Assembly (NCBI RefSeq): GCF_000821185.2 | Contig: NZ_CP050855.1 | Location: forward strand, 1,178,001 to 1,242,000 | Source of the DNA: Serratia symbiotica | GTDB lineage: Bacteria > Pseudomonadota > Gammaproteobacteria > Enterobacterales > Enterobacteriaceae | Length of the DNA stretch: 64,000 nt | Reading direction: 5' to 3' | Part shown: positions 33,969-45,618 of the stretch, piece after piece | Layout of the letters: every line of letters begins with the position of its first letter | Position numbering within the stretch: the first letter of the stretch is position 1 | Translations under genes and position numbers: made by a program | Notes under the pieces: generated by a model | What the model saw: only the letters and a program-made list of their open reading frames with translations | The model's database searches: none | What the model was told of the DNA's origin: nothing

Positions 33969-34896
33969 GTGAAGATCTCCTTTGTAGGGTTATTGTAGAT
34001 AGCTGCACTGCGAGTGGGTTGATGCCGGTGTCTAATAAAAAGCTGCATAAGACGTTTCCAAAAATCAAACGGCTTTTGAATATTCCATATTTTCGATTTA
34101 ATGGACAGAATAACAACTCAGTTTGTCGCAAATTCTCCATTCAGCTATAGATTTTTCTTATAAATTTCTCCCATTAACAAAGCTAGCCCCTGTCACCTTA
34201 GAGATAAACTCAGGGTTGAGGGAGTCAATACCGAGCCAGTGGACAGCAGCAACGCAGAGAAATGCTACAGCTCTTATTGGTCAGCAAATTGAACTCTGGA
34301 TGAAGATGATTAGTTTTGTGCTAAATTCTCCCTAATCTGTGGGGGAGGGACATCTTTAGTCATTGTAAATATAGCTTTACAAAAGTATGGGTCTTTATAA
34401 TGCGCTCAATTTCTGCTTATTTTTGAGAATATCAAGTAAATACTTAGATTAGATGGTGATTATTTTTCTTTATCCCGTTTTGCTGATGAAAAAATAAATA
34501 TTTTTATCACGCCAATGTGATTATAAAACCTACCCCAAGGTCTAAATAGCTGCTCCTAATACCGCTACGCCTGCCATTTATGGACATCTGGCAGGCGAAG
34601 CATAGCAAGCCTAATGTAGCACTACTTGGCAGCGAAAACGTCCCGATCTCCTGTTTCACAAGGGCTGGCCAAAATAAGTGGCTCTTCACCTCGAGGCAGT
34701 GCCCCTCAGACTTGCCCCAACAGCCCGTACTTACACATTGCCGGGCTGATTACGGGCTTTTGGTCTGCGAAGCCGCCATCATCAAAGACGAGACTTAGCC
34801 TGGCATTACTTATTTATACCAGGCAATGGCAATTTCCATCCGTTTTTTTTTATACTGATATGCACATTACTTATAACAAAATAACGAGTGCCTATC
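33969..34896. other. Intergenic stretch without assignable gene
   Basis: About 930 bases separate the dsbB unit from add. Open frames here are short, overlap each other and show no family features. A minus-strand frame around 34600-34800 looks protein-like (VFDDGGFADQKPVISPA) but contains stops, so it may be an old remnant. The bases before 34897 should hold the add promoter; a GAG ribosome-binding site lies at 34886-34888. Confidence 0.4.
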
Positions 34897-35898
34897 ATGA
34901 TCGCCCCCCACCTGCCGCTGACCGATATCCATCGCCATCTCGACGGCAACATCCGTGCGCAAACCATTCTCGATCTTGGTCGCCAGTTCAACCTCCCCCT
35001 GCCCGCTCAGGAGCTTGAAGCGCTGCGCCCGCACGTACAAATCACTCAGGCTGAACCGGATCTGATCAGTTTTCTACAGAAGCTTGACTGGGGAGTGGCA
35101 GTGCTGGGCGATCTTGATGCCTGCCACCGCGTAGCGTACGAAAACGTCGAGGACGCGGCTAACGCTGGGCTGCACTACGCCGAGCTGCGTTTCTCTCCTT
35201 ACTACATGGCGATGAAACATCGGTTGCCGGTGGCAGGCGTGGTGGAAGCGGTGGTTGATGGCATTCGCTCCGGCTGCCATGAGTATGATATCGATATCCG
35301 ACTGATCGGCATCATGAGCCGCACCTTCGGCGAAGCCGCCTGCCAACAGGAGCTTGCTGCCCTGCTGGCGCACCGCGATGGCATTACCGCGCTGGATCTG
35401 GCGGGCGATGAGTTGGGTTTCCCCGGTAGCCTGTTCCTTAACCACTTTAGCCGCGCACGCGACGCTGGCTTGCGTATTACCGTGCATGCCGGTGAAGCCG
35501 CTGGGTCGGAAAGTATCTGGCAGGCGATCCACAAGCTGGGTGCCGAGCGTATCGGCCATGGGGTAAAAGCGATTGAAGATCCTGCGCTGATGGATTTCTT
35601 GGCAGAGCAAGGTATTGGCATCGAATCTTGCCTGACGTCAAACATGCAAACCAGCACAGTGCCATCGTTAGCGCAGCACCCGCTGGCTCAGTTCCTACGC
35701 CACGGCGTGTTGGCGTCAATCAATACCGACGATCCGGCGGTTCAAGGCATTGAAATCGAACACGAATACCGTGTTGCCGCGCCACAGGCTGGCTTGACGC
35801 CGGCGGAGATACGCACGGCGCAGGAAAACGGCCTGAAAATGGCGTTCCTCAGCGAGCAGGAAAAGCAGGCGCTACGCACCAAAGTTCAAGGGGGATGA
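34897..35898 (+). CDS. add: Adenosine deaminase
   Basis: This 333-residue enzyme closely matches E. coli Add over its whole length. It converts adenosine or deoxyadenosine to inosine or deoxyinosine in purine salvage. The zinc ligands are visible in [10 protein letters not shown] (His-x-His), in HAGEA and in NTDDP; the catalytic Glu is in VHAGEAAG. The start at 34897 ([10 protein letters not shown]) is preferred over a GTG nine bases upstream because of its spacing to the GAG ribosome-binding site. Confidence 0.96.
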   Translation: MIAPHLPLTDIHRHLDGNIRAQTILDLGRQFNLPLPAQELEALRPHVQITQAEPDLISFLQKLDWGVAVLGDLDACHRVAYENVEDAANAGLHYAELRFSPYYMAMKHRLPVAGVVEAVVDGIRSGCHEYDIDIRLIGIMSRTFGEAACQQELAALLAHRDGITALDLAGDELGFPGSLFLNHFSRARDAGLRITVHAGEAAGSESIWQAIHKLGAERIGHGVKAIEDPALMDFLAEQGIGIESCLTSNMQTSTVPSLAQHPLAQFLRHGVLASINTDDPAVQGIEIEHEYRVAAPQAGLTPAEIRTAQENGLKMAFLSEQEKQALRTKVQGG

Positions 35899-35919
35899 CA
35901 CAAGCTGGGCGCGCGTTTT

Positions 35920-36918
35920 TCATTTTGTCGCGTCCAGTATGGCACGCTGTTTGGCCATTTTACCCGCATAACGCTGCGCTAGCAGCGCGCACACCATCAA
36001 CTGCACCTGGTGGAAAATCATCAGCGGTAACACCATGACCCCCACCGTAGCGGCTGGGAATAGCACGTTAGCCATCGGGATGCCATTCGCCAAGCTCTTT
36101 TTGGAACCGCAGAACACGATGGTGATCTCGTCGGCAGTATCAAACCCCAGCCAACGCGCGGCGTAGGTGTTAACCATCATCACCACCGCCAGTAGCAGCA
36201 GCGACATCATCAGAATGGTCAGCAACGACCAGCCATCAATCTTGTGCCAGAGGTTTTCCACTATTGCCGCACTGAAGGCGCTATACACCACCAGCAGTAT
36301 TGATGATCTGTCGGTAATATTAATCAGTTTGCGGTGGCGATCGACCCATTTGCCGATCAGTGGTCGCATCAAATGACCAACCACAAAGGGAACTATCAGT
36401 TGCAACATGATCGCGCCGATAGCCTGCAACACATCGGTATCGCCGCCCTGGGTATGCATTAGCGCTCCAACTAACAGCGGTGATAAGAATACGCCGAGAA
36501 TGCTGGACGCCGAGGCGCTGCAAATCGCTGCTGCTACGTTGCCGCCCGCCGCCGAGGTAAAAGCGATAGACGACTGCACTGTGGCTGGCAATGCGCACAG
36601 ATAGAGGAAACCGAGGTAGACCGTCGGCGTCATCACACCCGGTACCAGCAGGTTCATCGCCAACCCTAGCAGGGGGAACAACGCAAAGGTGCTGAGAAAC
36701 ACCACCAGATGTAGCCTCCAGTGGCTCATGCCAGCAATGACCGCCGTGCGCGACAGCTTGGCACCGTGCATAAAGAACAGCAGTGCAATTGCGGCGGTAG
36801 TCAGATGTGCAAAGAAGATTTTCCAGCCCCCTTCACAGGGGAAAAGCGAGGCGATGATCACCACCAAAATTAACACCAGCAAAAATTTATCAATACGCAG
36901 ACGCTGCAACCAAGACAT
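35920..36918 (-). CDS. Bile acid:sodium symporter family protein (YfeH-like)
   Basis: This 332-residue membrane protein has about ten hydrophobic segments. It matches the length and pattern of E. coli YfeH, a member of the SLC10/BASS superfamily. Marker stretches are LLFFMHGAKLS near residue 50, CALPATVQSSIAFTSAAGGN near 110-130, and FCGSKKSLANGIPMA near 270. The transported substrate is unknown. It is convergent with add and ends 21 bases after it. Confidence 0.8.
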   Translation of the reverse strand: MSWLQRLRIDKFLLVLILVVIIASLFPCEGGWKIFFAHLTTAAIALLFFMHGAKLSRTAVIAGMSHWRLHLVVFLSTFALFPLLGLAMNLLVPGVMTPTVYLGFLYLCALPATVQSSIAFTSAAGGNVAAAICSASASSILGVFLSPLLVGALMHTQGGDTDVLQAIGAIMLQLIVPFVVGHLMRPLIGKWVDRHRKLINITDRSSILLVVYSAFSAAIVENLWHKIDGWSLLTILMMSLLLLAVVMMVNTYAARWLGFDTADEITIVFCGSKKSLANGIPMANVLFPAATVGVMVLPLMIFHQVQLMVCALLAQRYAGKMAKQRAILDATK

Positions 36919-37292
36919 GAAGTGGATTTCCTTGCATTAAATGTTGTAAAAAGGCCATTATGCCTTGAGGAGCCTTATCCCCAACTGCCCCTAATATTAA
37001 GGTAACGTAACAGGTATTTAGAGCCTATCCCACTTAGGCGCTTAGCACGTGGCAACATTTGCCATACATCCTTGGTGGGTAGGCGAAATAATAGCGATAT
37101 TTTCCTTATCAATACCACCGAGTAGAGCTGCTTTATAGGGTCTGTTCATTTAGCTCAGGGAAGCGACCCAGCGGATTATTGTGCAAATTTTGGCTAGAAT
37201 AAACCCAAAATCGCCATAACCTTGCTATAGAAGGTTGTCGTTGCGCCGCAGATTCCCGATAATAGGCGGCTTTTATTTTTCTAGGTATCGTA
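36919..37292. other. Intergenic region before rsxA
   Basis: This holds the divergent promoters of the YfeH-like gene and the rsx operon. I see no gene and no strong binding site. A short stretch at 37020-37040 (GAGCCTATCCCACTTAGGC) looks like a decayed repeat, but I cannot name it. Confidence 0.3.
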
Positions 37293-37874
37293 ATGACCGA
37301 ATACATGCTCCTGTTTGTCGGTACCGTACTGGTGAACAACTTCGTCTTGGTGAAGTTTCTTGGCCTGTGTCCCTTCCTCGGCGTATCCAAGAAGCTGGAA
37401 AGTGCCATCGGCATGGGGATGGCCACCACCTTTGTTATGACGTTGGCATCTGTCAGCGCTTGGCTGATCAATACCTTTATCCTGGTTCCGCTGGATCTGG
37501 TGTATTTACGCACGCTGTCGTTCATTCTGGTGATCGCAGTGGTGGTGCAATTTACCGAGATGGTGGTGCGCAAAACCAGTCCAGCGTTGTATCGCCTGCT
37601 GGGCATCTTCCTGCCGCTGATCACCACCAACTGCGCAGTGCTCGGTGTAGCACTGCTTAACGTCAACCTGGGCTATAACTTCCTACAGTCTGCGGTGTAT
37701 GGCTTCAGCGCTGCCGCTGGATTTTCTCTGGTGATGGTGCTGTTTGCTGCTATCCGCGAACGCTTGGCTGTTGCCGATGTGCCAGCACCGTTTCGTGGTT
37801 CCGCGATCGCGCTGATCACTGCCGGGTTGATGTCGCTGGCCTTTATGGGCTTTACCGGGCTGGTGAAAGGCTAA
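37293..37874 (+). CDS. rsxA: Electron transport complex subunit RsxA (RnfA)
   Basis: This is a 193-residue membrane subunit with six predicted helices and the [20 protein letters not shown] start typical of RnfA/NqrE proteins. In gammaproteobacteria the Rsx/Rnf complex moves electrons between NAD(H) and ferredoxin-type acceptors and helps to keep SoxR reduced. It is the first gene of the six-gene operon; its stop and the rsxB start share one base (TAATG). Confidence 0.97.
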   Translation: MTEYMLLFVGTVLVNNFVLVKFLGLCPFLGVSKKLESAIGMGMATTFVMTLASVSAWLINTFILVPLDLVYLRTLSFILVIAVVVQFTEMVVRKTSPALYRLLGIFLPLITTNCAVLGVALLNVNLGYNFLQSAVYGFSAAAGFSLVMVLFAAIRERLAVADVPAPFRGSAIALITAGLMSLAFMGFTGLVKG

Positions 37875-38446
37875 TGAGCGCATTGTGGGTTGCTATTGCG
37901 GTGCTCAGTGCGCTCGGGTTGCTGTTCGGTCTGGCGCTGGGCTATGCCGCACGGCGCTTTGAGGTAGCAGAAGATCCGGTAGCCGAACAGGTCGATGATA
38001 TTCTGCCGCAAAGCCAATGCGGCCAGTGCGGATACCCCGGTTGCCGCCCCTATGCCGAGGCGGTGGCCAACGGTGAGATGATCAACAAGTGCGCTCCTGG
38101 CGGCGAGCCGGTGATGCTAAAACTGGCTGAGTTGCTCAACGTAGAGCCACAGCCATTGGGCAGCGAAACTGCCGCCGAACCGGTGCGACAGGTCGCCTAT
38201 ATCGATGAAGCCAACTGTATCGGCTGTACCAAGTGCATTCAAGCCTGCCCGGTAGATGCCATTGTGGGGGCTACTCGTGCCATGCACACGGTGATTGCAG
38301 ACCTCTGTACCGGTTGCGATCTGTGCGTCGCCCCCTGCCCTACTGACTGTATTGAAATGAGACCGATCGCTACCACTCCCGCTAACTGGAAGTGGGATAT
38401 GAAGACCATCCCAGTGCAAGTGATTCATGTGGAGCAACATGTTTAA
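37874..38446 (+). CDS. rsxB: Electron transport complex subunit RsxB (RnfB), Fe-S protein
   Basis: This 190-residue protein has one N-terminal membrane anchor, a 4Fe-4S domain with the pattern [10 protein letters not shown], and two ferredoxin-type clusters ([12 protein letters not shown] and [12 protein letters not shown]). It is the electron-carrying subunit of the Rsx complex. It overlaps rsxC by eight bases. Confidence 0.97.
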   Translation: MSALWVAIAVLSALGLLFGLALGYAARRFEVAEDPVAEQVDDILPQSQCGQCGYPGCRPYAEAVANGEMINKCAPGGEPVMLKLAELLNVEPQPLGSETAAEPVRQVAYIDEANCIGCTKCIQACPVDAIVGATRAMHTVIADLCTGCDLCVAPCPTDCIEMRPIATTPANWKWDMKTIPVQVIHVEQHV

Positions 38447-40292
38447 GCTGTTCGACGCATTTAAAAAAGACCGGATCTGGGATTTCAACGGTGGAATACA
38501 TCCGCCGGAAATGAAGGCGCAATCTTGCTGCGTGCCACTGCGTGCCGTTCCCTTGCCAACGACCTTTGTGATCCCGCTACAGCAGCATTTGGGGCCGGAG
38601 GGCGAGTTGTGCATCACCCTCGGTGATCGAGTGCTGAAAGGCCAACCCTTGACTGTCGGTCAAGGCCGTGTGGTTCCCGTACACGCCCCGACTTCCGGCA
38701 CCGTCAACGCCATCAAGCCGCATATCACCGCCCACCCCTCTGGGCTGGCAGAGCTGTGCGTGTTCATTGAGGCTGACGGCGAAGACCGCTGGGGTCAGCG
38801 CGATCCGGTGGCGAATTACCGCCAACTATCAGCGGCGGAGCTGATTCAGCGCATCCATCAAGCTGGTATTGCCGGCCTGGGGGGGGCTGGCTTCCCCACC
38901 GCCAGCAAATTGCAAAGCGGCATCAGCAGCGTGGAGACGCTGATCCTTAATGCCGCCGAGTGTGAGCCTTATATCACCGCCGACGATCGTCTAATGCAAG
39001 AGCATGCCGACCAAATTATTGAGGGTACGCAGATCCTGCGCCATGTGCTGCAACCGAAAGTCACCTTAATCGGTATCGAAGATAACAAACCAGAGGCCAT
39101 TGCGGCGCTAAAGCAAGCACTGCATGGTCAACCAGGTATTGCGCTGCGGGTGATCCCGACCAAGTACCCTTCCGGTGGGGCCAAGCAACTGACCAAAATC
39201 CTCACTGGAAAAGAAGTGCCGCACGGCAAGCACTCCTCTGCCATCGGTGTGTTGATGCAGAACGTTGGTACTGCCTTCGCCATCAAACGCGCGATAGTCA
39301 ACGGTGAACCATTGATTGAACGCGTGGTCACCCTGAGCGGCGAGGCGCTCAGTAAGCCAGGTAACCTGTGGGCGCGCATAGGTACGCCAGTACAGCATCT
39401 ATTAGACTATGCCGGTTTCCAACCGCAGGCGCAACCGATGGTAGTGATGGGGGGGCCATTGATGGGTTTTACCCTTCCCGCCCTCAACGTACCTATTGTT
39501 AAAATCAGCAATTGCATTCTGGCCCCATCGCTCAATGAAATGTCGCCGCAAGTGCCTGAGCAGGCTTGCATCCGTTGCGGGTTGTGCGTGGATGCCTGCC
39601 CTGCGGGTTTGTTACCGCAGCAACTTTACTGGTTTAGCCGTGGCAAGGAGCATGACAAAGCGCGTAACCATAATTTGTCCGACTGCATCGAGTGCGGTGC
39701 CTGTGCGTTCGTATGCCCCAGTAATATTCCGCTGGTGCAGTACTACCGGCAAGAAAAGGCCGAGATTAAGGCCATCGATCAGGCAGCGGCACGTACCGCC
39801 GAAGCCAAAGCACGTTATGAAGCCAAGCTGGCGCGTATAGAACGTGAGAAGCTAGCACGTGAACAGCGTCACCAGAAAGCGGCCATAAAACTGACCAATG
39901 ACGATCAGAATACAGTGCAAGCCGCACTGGCACGGGTGCGCAGCAAAAACGCTGAGGCAACAGCCACGACGGTTCATGGCCAGCAGCCGGATAATCGCGA
40001 GATCACCGCCGCCCGTGAAGCACGCAAGGCACAGGCGCGCGAACGCCGCGCCCAGCAGGAAACCCAGGCCAGCGCAAGCGAAGATCCGCGCAAAGCGGCG
40101 GTGGCTGCTGCACTGGCACGCGTGAAAGCTAAAAAAGAAGCGGCGCTGGCCCCCCTCCCTGTGCCAAACCCAGCAGCACCTGCTGTGGTTGAAGCAGATC
40201 CGCGCAAGGCAGCGGTAGCAGCAGCCATCGCCCGTGCTAAAGCCAAGAAAGCAGCACGGGAAGCCTCGCCTTCTGAAACCAATGAAGAGTAA
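38439..40292 (+). CDS. rsxC: Electron transport complex subunit RsxC (RnfC)
   Basis: This 617-residue peripheral subunit binds NADH, FMN and two 4Fe-4S clusters ([12 protein letters not shown] and [12 protein letters not shown], about residues 375-425). The glycine-rich [13 protein letters not shown] stretch belongs to the flavin/NADH region. The C-terminal quarter is a charged Ala-Lys-Arg-rich tail with at least two copies of a [17 protein letters not shown] repeat. E. coli has more copies and is longer (about 740 residues). The start at 38439 ([10 protein letters not shown]) is the family start. A gap of 123 bases before rsxD is unusual, as these genes normally touch. Confidence 0.96.
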   Translation: MFKLFDAFKKDRIWDFNGGIHPPEMKAQSCCVPLRAVPLPTTFVIPLQQHLGPEGELCITLGDRVLKGQPLTVGQGRVVPVHAPTSGTVNAIKPHITAHPSGLAELCVFIEADGEDRWGQRDPVANYRQLSAAELIQRIHQAGIAGLGGAGFPTASKLQSGISSVETLILNAAECEPYITADDRLMQEHADQIIEGTQILRHVLQPKVTLIGIEDNKPEAIAALKQALHGQPGIALRVIPTKYPSGGAKQLTKILTGKEVPHGKHSSAIGVLMQNVGTAFAIKRAIVNGEPLIERVVTLSGEALSKPGNLWARIGTPVQHLLDYAGFQPQAQPMVVMGGPLMGFTLPALNVPIVKISNCILAPSLNEMSPQVPEQACIRCGLCVDACPAGLLPQQLYWFSRGKEHDKARNHNLSDCIECGACAFVCPSNIPLVQYYRQEKAEIKAIDQAAARTAEAKARYEAKLARIEREKLAREQRHQKAAIKLTNDDQNTVQAALARVRSKNAEATATTVHGQQPDNREITAAREARKAQARERRAQQETQASASEDPRKAAVAAALARVKAKKEAALAPLPVPNPAAPAVVEADPRKAAVAAAIARAKAKKAAREASPSETNEE

Positions 40293-40415
40293 CCCGATTA
40301 AAGCGTATTACCCTGGCAATGAATCAGGTAGAATGCCCAGCGATAAATTTTTACAGCGCCTTGTCGTGCAGGGCGATAGAACTGCCACAAGTTTGGCAAA
40401 AGGTGTCGTTACTCT

Positions 40416-41501
40416 ATGAAGTTCAGGCCGGTATCATCTACAGCCGCCAAAGGCTTACACATTGCCAGTTCACCTTTCACCCATAACCCGCAAAACACCC
40501 GCCGCATCATGCTGTGGGTAATGTTGGCCTGTATTCCTGGTATCGCGGCGCAGGTAGGCTTCTTTGGTTACGGCACACTCATTCAAACCGCGTTGGCGAT
40601 GATAGTCGCGCTGCTGGCGGAAGCGGCCATTCTGGCGTTGCGCAAACTACCGGTGCGCCATCGGTTGGCGGACAACTCCGCGCTACTGACCGCCCTGCTG
40701 CTCGGCATCAGCTTGCCTCCGTTAGCCCCTTGGTGGATGATCGTCATCGGCACCTTTTGTGCCATCGTGATCGCCAAACAATTATACGGGGGCCTGGGGC
40801 AGAACCCGTTCAACCCGGCGATGGTCGGCTATGTGGTGCTACTGATCTCCTTCCCGGTACAGATGACCAGTTGGCTATCGCCGCACGAACTACGCGCCAC
40901 GGCACTGTCATTCCAAGATACCTGGCTGATCATTTTTAGTGGGCATAGTGCTCAGGGGGCTGACATCCACGCGTTTCAGATGGCTTATGACGGCGTCAGC
41001 CAAGCCACGCCACTGGATACTTTCAAAACCGGTTTACGCAGCGGCTACCGCGTTGAACAGGTGTTACAGCAGCCGCTGTTTGGTGGTGTGCTGGCGGGCA
41101 TTGGCTGGCAGTGGGTCAACCTCGGTTTTCTCGTCGGCGGCCTGTTCATGCTCGCCTGTAAGCTGATCCACTGGCAGATCCCGGTCAGCATGTTGGCAGC
41201 GCTCGCCATCTGCTCTGGGCTGGCTTGGGGATGCGATGCGGCTCACCAGGCATCGCCGCTGATTCATCTGTTCTCCGGTGCCAGCATGCTCGGCGCATTT
41301 TTTATCGCCACAGATCCGGTCAGCGCCTCAACCACGCCGAGGGGGCGCCTAATTTACGGCGCGCTAATTGGTGTGCTGGTATGGCTGATCCGCGTTTATG
41401 GCGGCTACCCGGATGGCGTGGCCTTCGCCGTGTTGTTGGCTAATATCACCGTACCGCTAATCGACCATTACACGCAGCCGCGCGTTTACGGTCATCGCTA
41501 A
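40416..41501 (+). CDS. rsxD: Electron transport complex subunit RsxD (RnfD)
   Basis: This 361-residue membrane subunit has about ten helices and carries the covalent FMN site region ([11 protein letters not shown]) known from RnfD. The [17 protein letters not shown] and [13 protein letters not shown] stretches are family hallmarks. The N-terminus is about ten residues longer than in E. coli before the shared ASSPFTHN. An AAAGGTG site lies 9 bases before the ATG. Confidence 0.96.
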   Translation: MKFRPVSSTAAKGLHIASSPFTHNPQNTRRIMLWVMLACIPGIAAQVGFFGYGTLIQTALAMIVALLAEAAILALRKLPVRHRLADNSALLTALLLGISLPPLAPWWMIVIGTFCAIVIAKQLYGGLGQNPFNPAMVGYVVLLISFPVQMTSWLSPHELRATALSFQDTWLIIFSGHSAQGADIHAFQMAYDGVSQATPLDTFKTGLRSGYRVEQVLQQPLFGGVLAGIGWQWVNLGFLVGGLFMLACKLIHWQIPVSMLAALAICSGLAWGCDAAHQASPLIHLFSGASMLGAFFIATDPVSASTTPRGRLIYGALIGVLVWLIRVYGGYPDGVAFAVLLANITVPLIDHYTQPRVYGHR

Positions 41502-41507
41502 GGAGCC

Positions 41508-42140
41508 ATGATGCTGAAATCAATGAAGAAACATGGCACTACGCTGGCGGTTTTCGCTGCGGTCACCACGGGTTTGACTGCTGTAGTTAACAGCCTGACG
41601 CAAAAAACCATCGCGCATCAGGCGGCACAGCAGCAAAAAGCATTGCTCGATCAGGTCGTGCCGCCGGAGAATTACGACAATAATATGCAAGCCGAGTGCT
41701 TTCTGGTCAGCGATCCGATACTGGGCAACAGCGGCCCACATCACCTGTATCTGGCGCGCAAAAATGGTCAGCCAAGCGCCGCAGCGCTAGAGACCATTGC
41801 GCCCGACGGTTACTCTGGTGCCATTCAACTGCTGGTCGGTGCTGACTTCAACGGCACCGTGCTTGGCACTCGGGTGATCGAGCATCACGAAACGCCAGGC
41901 TTAGGCGACAAAATTGAACTGCGCATATCGAATTGGATCGCCTTCTTTAGCGGCAAGAAGATCGAAAGCTCAGGTGATAAACACTGGGCTGTAAAGAAGG
42001 ATGGCGGTATGTTCGATCAATTCACCGGTGCGACCATTACCCCACGTGCCGTGGTGAATGCCGTGCGGCGCACGGCATTGTATATGGAAACGTTGCCACC
42101 TAAACTGGGTAGCCTATCGGTATGTGGAACCAACAAATGA
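41508..42140 (+). CDS. rsxG: Electron transport complex subunit RsxG (RnfG)
   Basis: This 210-residue subunit has one N-terminal membrane helix and a periplasmic FMN-binding domain. The covalent flavin site is in [18 protein letters not shown], where the second Thr of the TGAT motif carries FMN. The start may be 41508 or the next codon at 41511. The stop overlaps the rsxE start in an ATGA. Confidence 0.96.
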   Translation: MMLKSMKKHGTTLAVFAAVTTGLTAVVNSLTQKTIAHQAAQQQKALLDQVVPPENYDNNMQAECFLVSDPILGNSGPHHLYLARKNGQPSAAALETIAPDGYSGAIQLLVGADFNGTVLGTRVIEHHETPGLGDKIELRISNWIAFFSGKKIESSGDKHWAVKKDGGMFDQFTGATITPRAVVNAVRRTALYMETLPPKLGSLSVCGTNK

Positions 42141-42838
42141 GTGAAGCAAAAGATCTGATTGTTCAGGGGTTATGGAAGAATAACTCAGCGCTGGTGCAAC
42201 TGCTGGGAATGTGTCCACTGTTGGCGGTGACCTCCACGGTCACCAACGCCCTTGGGCTGGGCCTAGCAACCACTTTAGTACTGACGCTGACCAATGCCTC
42301 CATTTCGGCGGTACGCCGCTGGGTGCCAAGTGAAGTACGCATCCCGATTTATGTGATGATTATCGCGGCGGTGGTCAGTATCGTGCAAATGCTGATCAAC
42401 GCCTACACCTTTGGCCTTTACCAGTCTTTGGGGATCTTTATTCCGCTGATCGTCACCAACTGCATCGTGGTTGGCCGCGCTGAGGCAGTAGCGGCTAAGA
42501 AGTCTATTGGCCTGTCGGCACTAGATGGTATGGCCATCGGTTTCGGTGCGACTAGCGTAATGGTGACGTTAGGCGCGATGCGCGAGCTGCTAAGCAAAGG
42601 CACGCTGTTTGATGGTGCCGATATGCTGCTGGGCAGTTGGGCAAAGTTGATGCGTATCGAGGTAGTGCATTTTGATAGCCCATTTCTGCTAGCAATGCTG
42701 CCGCCAGGGGCCTTTATCGGCCTGGGTCTGCTGCTGGCGCTGAAGTACCTGATAGACGAGAAGATGAAGGTACGTAAGGCTCAGGCCAGCATTCCCGTCG
42801 CAATGTTGGCAGTAGAATGCACAGAGAAAGTCCGATGA
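42137..42838 (+). CDS. rsxE: Electron transport complex subunit RsxE (RnfE)
   Basis: This 233-residue membrane subunit is related to RsxA, with [20 protein letters not shown] near the start and the [15 protein letters not shown] stretch in the middle. The start at 42137 ([10 protein letters not shown]) overlaps rsxG. It is followed by nth with a further ATGA overlap, the same order as in E. coli. Confidence 0.97.
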   Translation: MSEAKDLIVQGLWKNNSALVQLLGMCPLLAVTSTVTNALGLGLATTLVLTLTNASISAVRRWVPSEVRIPIYVMIIAAVVSIVQMLINAYTFGLYQSLGIFIPLIVTNCIVVGRAEAVAAKKSIGLSALDGMAIGFGATSVMVTLGAMRELLSKGTLFDGADMLLGSWAKLMRIEVVHFDSPFLLAMLPPGAFIGLGLLLALKYLIDEKMKVRKAQASIPVAMLAVECTEKVR

Positions 42839-43476
42839 ATAAACTCAAGCGACTGGAAATTCTTACCCGGCTGCGCGACAACAACCCGCATCCGACCACT
42901 GAGCTGGTGTATACCACGCCGTTTGAGTTGCTGATTGCAGTGCTGCTTTCTGCACAGGCCACTGATGTCAGCGTCAATAAGGCGACGGCAAAGCTGTATC
43001 CAGTCGCCAATACGCCGGCCGCCCTGCTGGCGCTGGGTGTCGATGGCGTCAAGGCGTACATCAAGACCATCGGCCTGTTCAACAGCAAGGCTGAAAATGT
43101 GATTAGAACCTGCCGCAGGTTGCTGGAACTGCACGGCGGTGAAGTCCCCGAAGACCGCGCCGCGTTGGAGGCGCTGCCAGGCGTAGGCCGTAAAACTGCC
43201 AATGTGGTGCTGAACACCGCCTTTGGTTGGCCAACCATTGCCGTAGATACCCATATCTTCCGCGTCTGCAACCGCACGCATTTCGCACCGGGAAAAAACG
43301 TCGATATGGTCGAGGAAAAGTTGCTGAAGGTGGTTCCTGCCGAGTTCAAGGTCGACTGCCACCACTGGCTGATCCTGCATGGGCGCTACACCTGCGTTGC
43401 GAGAAAGCCCCGCTGTGGTTCCTGCGTTATCGAAGATCTGTGCGAGTTTAAAGAAAAGGTTTACCCCGGCGCTTAA
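42835..43476 (+). CDS. nth: Endonuclease III
   Basis: This 213-residue base-excision repair glycosylase/AP lyase removes oxidised pyrimidines. It shows the helix-hairpin-helix motif with the catalytic Lys ([13 protein letters not shown]), the catalytic Asp (VDTHIFRV) and the four-cysteine 4Fe-4S loop near the C-terminus (Cys-x6-Cys-x2-Cys-x5-Cys, within [18 protein letters not shown]). It is translationally coupled to rsxE. Confidence 0.97.
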   Translation: MNKLKRLEILTRLRDNNPHPTTELVYTTPFELLIAVLLSAQATDVSVNKATAKLYPVANTPAALLALGVDGVKAYIKTIGLFNSKAENVIRTCRRLLELHGGEVPEDRAALEALPGVGRKTANVVLNTAFGWPTIAVDTHIFRVCNRTHFAPGKNVDMVEEKLLKVVPAEFKVDCHHWLILHGRYTCVARKPRCGSCVIEDLCEFKEKVYPGA

Positions 43477-44024
43477 TGCTCCGAGCAACCAAACTGCCTT
43501 CGCTTCCTCCTGGTTCTCTTCCCAGTCACTGCGTGTTTTTATCAAATATGTGATATCGAGCAGTAAATGTTGCTGCATGATGAAAATTTCAGTAGAAAAA
43601 ACCTTGTAGCGATATTTCAAGTGAAAATTCAGCCCAATATTGTGGAGAATGTCACGTTTCCGTTATTATAAATGCCATTTCGCTTTTTTATATTCACCCA
43701 ATATTTCATGGGCATGTTATTCTAAAGAGAGATTCACTTTCCCAGCTTTAGATTAAAAAAACAATTCAGCACAATCAATTAACCTGATTCTTTATGTCGG
43801 AATAAAAATTCAGAAAATAATAAAAGATAACATTGAAAAGCCGTGAAAATAAATGGCCGTATTATGTGTAACTGAATATGATAATCCCCTTGTTTCGTTG
43901 GTAAAGATAGTGAACATTAATCGCCACTCTTCGATCCTATAACAATGCGGAAAGATGCAGTTACGCATCATCTTTTACCCTTTCCCGTCTTTCCGAGTCG
44001 GGCCGTGAAAAATTAGAGGTATCA
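43477..44024. other. AT-rich intergenic region before dtpA
   Basis: There is no supportable gene in this 548-base stretch. It includes the 3' flank of nth and the dtpA leader. A small inverted repeat (AAAGATG ... CATCTTT) lies around 43951-43975, about 50 bases before the dtpA ribosome-binding site, and may form a hairpin in the leader. Confidence 0.35.
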
Positions 44025-45542
44025 ATGTCAACAGCAAACAACAGCAGCAGTGAACAAACGGGAATCATTAGCCTAAATGCTTTCAAACAACCTAAGGCGT
44101 TCTATTTGATCTTCTCGATCGAACTCTGGGAGCGCTTCGGTTTTTACGGCCTGCAAGGCATCATGGCGGTTTATCTGGTCAAGATGCTTGGCCTCAGCGA
44201 AGCCGAGTCTATCACCCTGTACTCCTCCTTCAGCGCGCTGGTGTTTGGCTTTGTCGCCATTGGCGGCTGGCTGGGCGATATCGTGCTGGGTAGCAAACGC
44301 GTGATCGTGCTGGGCGCATTGGTACTGGCGCTCGGTTACGCCATGGTAGCCTACTCCGGTCATGAGGTTTTCTGGGTTTATCTGGGCATGGCAACCATTG
44401 CCGTGGGCAGCGGCCTATTCAAAGCCAACCCGTCATCCTTGCTCTCTACCTGCTATGAGCGGCATGATCCACGCCTCGATGGCGCATTCACCATGTACTA
44501 TATGTCGGTAAATATCGGTTCCTTCTTCTCGATGCTGGCTACCCCGTGGCTGGCGGTGCACTACGGCTGGAGCGTTGCCTTTTCCCTGAGTGTGGTGGGT
44601 TTGCTGATCACCTTGGTCAACTTTATGCTTTGTCGCCAGTGGGTAAAAAAATACGGTTCCAAGCCGGACTTCAAACCACTGCACCTAATGAAGCTGCTGG
44701 CAGTGCTGGTCGGTGTGATCGCCCTGGTCGCGGTTTCCAACTGGTTGCTGCACAACCAGATGATCGCCCGCTGGGCGCTAGCCATCATCTCGGTTGGCAT
44801 TGTCGTCATCTTCACCAAAGAGACTTTTACGCTGCACGGTGCCGCACGCCGCAAGATGATTGTCGCCTTCCTGCTGATGCTGGAAGCGGTAGTGTTCTTT
44901 GTACTGTACAGCCAGATGCCCACTTCGTTGAACTTCTTCGCTATTCACAATGTTGAACACAATATCCTCGGTATCGCGTTTCAACCTGAGCAATACCAGG
45001 CACTAAACCCGTTCTGGATCATGTTGGCTAGCCCGATTCTGGCGGCACTGTACAATAAGATGGGTGACCGCTTGCCTATGCCGCACAAGTTCGCATTCGG
45101 TATGGTGCTATGCTCCTGCGCCTTTTTGGTACTGCCGTGGGGTGCCAGCTTTGCCGACGATCATGGCATTCTTTCCGTGAACTGGCTGATCCTGAGCTAT
45201 GCGCTACAAAGCATCGGTGAACTGATGATCTCCGGCCTGGGTCTGGCGATGGTGGCCCATCTGGCGCCACAGCGCCTGATGGGCTTCATCATGGGGTCTT
45301 GGTTCCTGACCAGCGCTGCCGCTGCACTGATCGCCGGTAAAGTTGCTGCTTTGACCGCAGTGCCGACTGACATCCACAATGCTCACACTTCGTTGGCCAT
45401 CTACAGCCATGTGTTTATGCAAATCGGTATTGCCACCGCAGTAATGGCTATCCTGATGATACTGACCGCGCCTAAGCTGTACCGCATGACGTTGGACACC
45501 GCCGAAGATACCAACATGAAGGCGCTGGCCGCTGCTGACTGA
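44025..45542 (+). CDS. dtpA: Di/tripeptide permease DtpA (TppB), POT family
   Basis: This 505-residue proton-dependent oligopeptide transporter has about 14 membrane segments. The family ExxER motif is present ([15 protein letters not shown], about residues 29-43). An AGAGG site lies just before the ATG. Its place between nth and gstA is the same as in E. coli. Confidence 0.95.
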   Translation: MSTANNSSSEQTGIISLNAFKQPKAFYLIFSIELWERFGFYGLQGIMAVYLVKMLGLSEAESITLYSSFSALVFGFVAIGGWLGDIVLGSKRVIVLGALVLALGYAMVAYSGHEVFWVYLGMATIAVGSGLFKANPSSLLSTCYERHDPRLDGAFTMYYMSVNIGSFFSMLATPWLAVHYGWSVAFSLSVVGLLITLVNFMLCRQWVKKYGSKPDFKPLHLMKLLAVLVGVIALVAVSNWLLHNQMIARWALAIISVGIVVIFTKETFTLHGAARRKMIVAFLLMLEAVVFFVLYSQMPTSLNFFAIHNVEHNILGIAFQPEQYQALNPFWIMLASPILAALYNKMGDRLPMPHKFAFGMVLCSCAFLVLPWGASFADDHGILSVNWLILSYALQSIGELMISGLGLAMVAHLAPQRLMGFIMGSWFLTSAAAALIAGKVAALTAVPTDIHNAHTSLAIYSHVFMQIGIATAVMAILMILTAPKLYRMTLDTAEDTNMKALAAAD

Positions 45543-45618
45543 CATTCGCTATCATGAAACAGTCACCAAAATAAGAGGTTTACCCTATCTGTCACCGATC
45601 ACTACCGAGGAGCTAGCG

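Noticed and set aside
33847..34140. 97-codon minus-strand frame before the dsbB unit
   Set aside because: It overlaps the small DUF5993-like gene in another frame and has no ribosome-binding site or protein-like character.
42781..43620. 279-codon minus-strand frame over nth
   Set aside because: It is antisense to endonuclease III. The part beyond nth looks somewhat protein-like, but there is no independent support.
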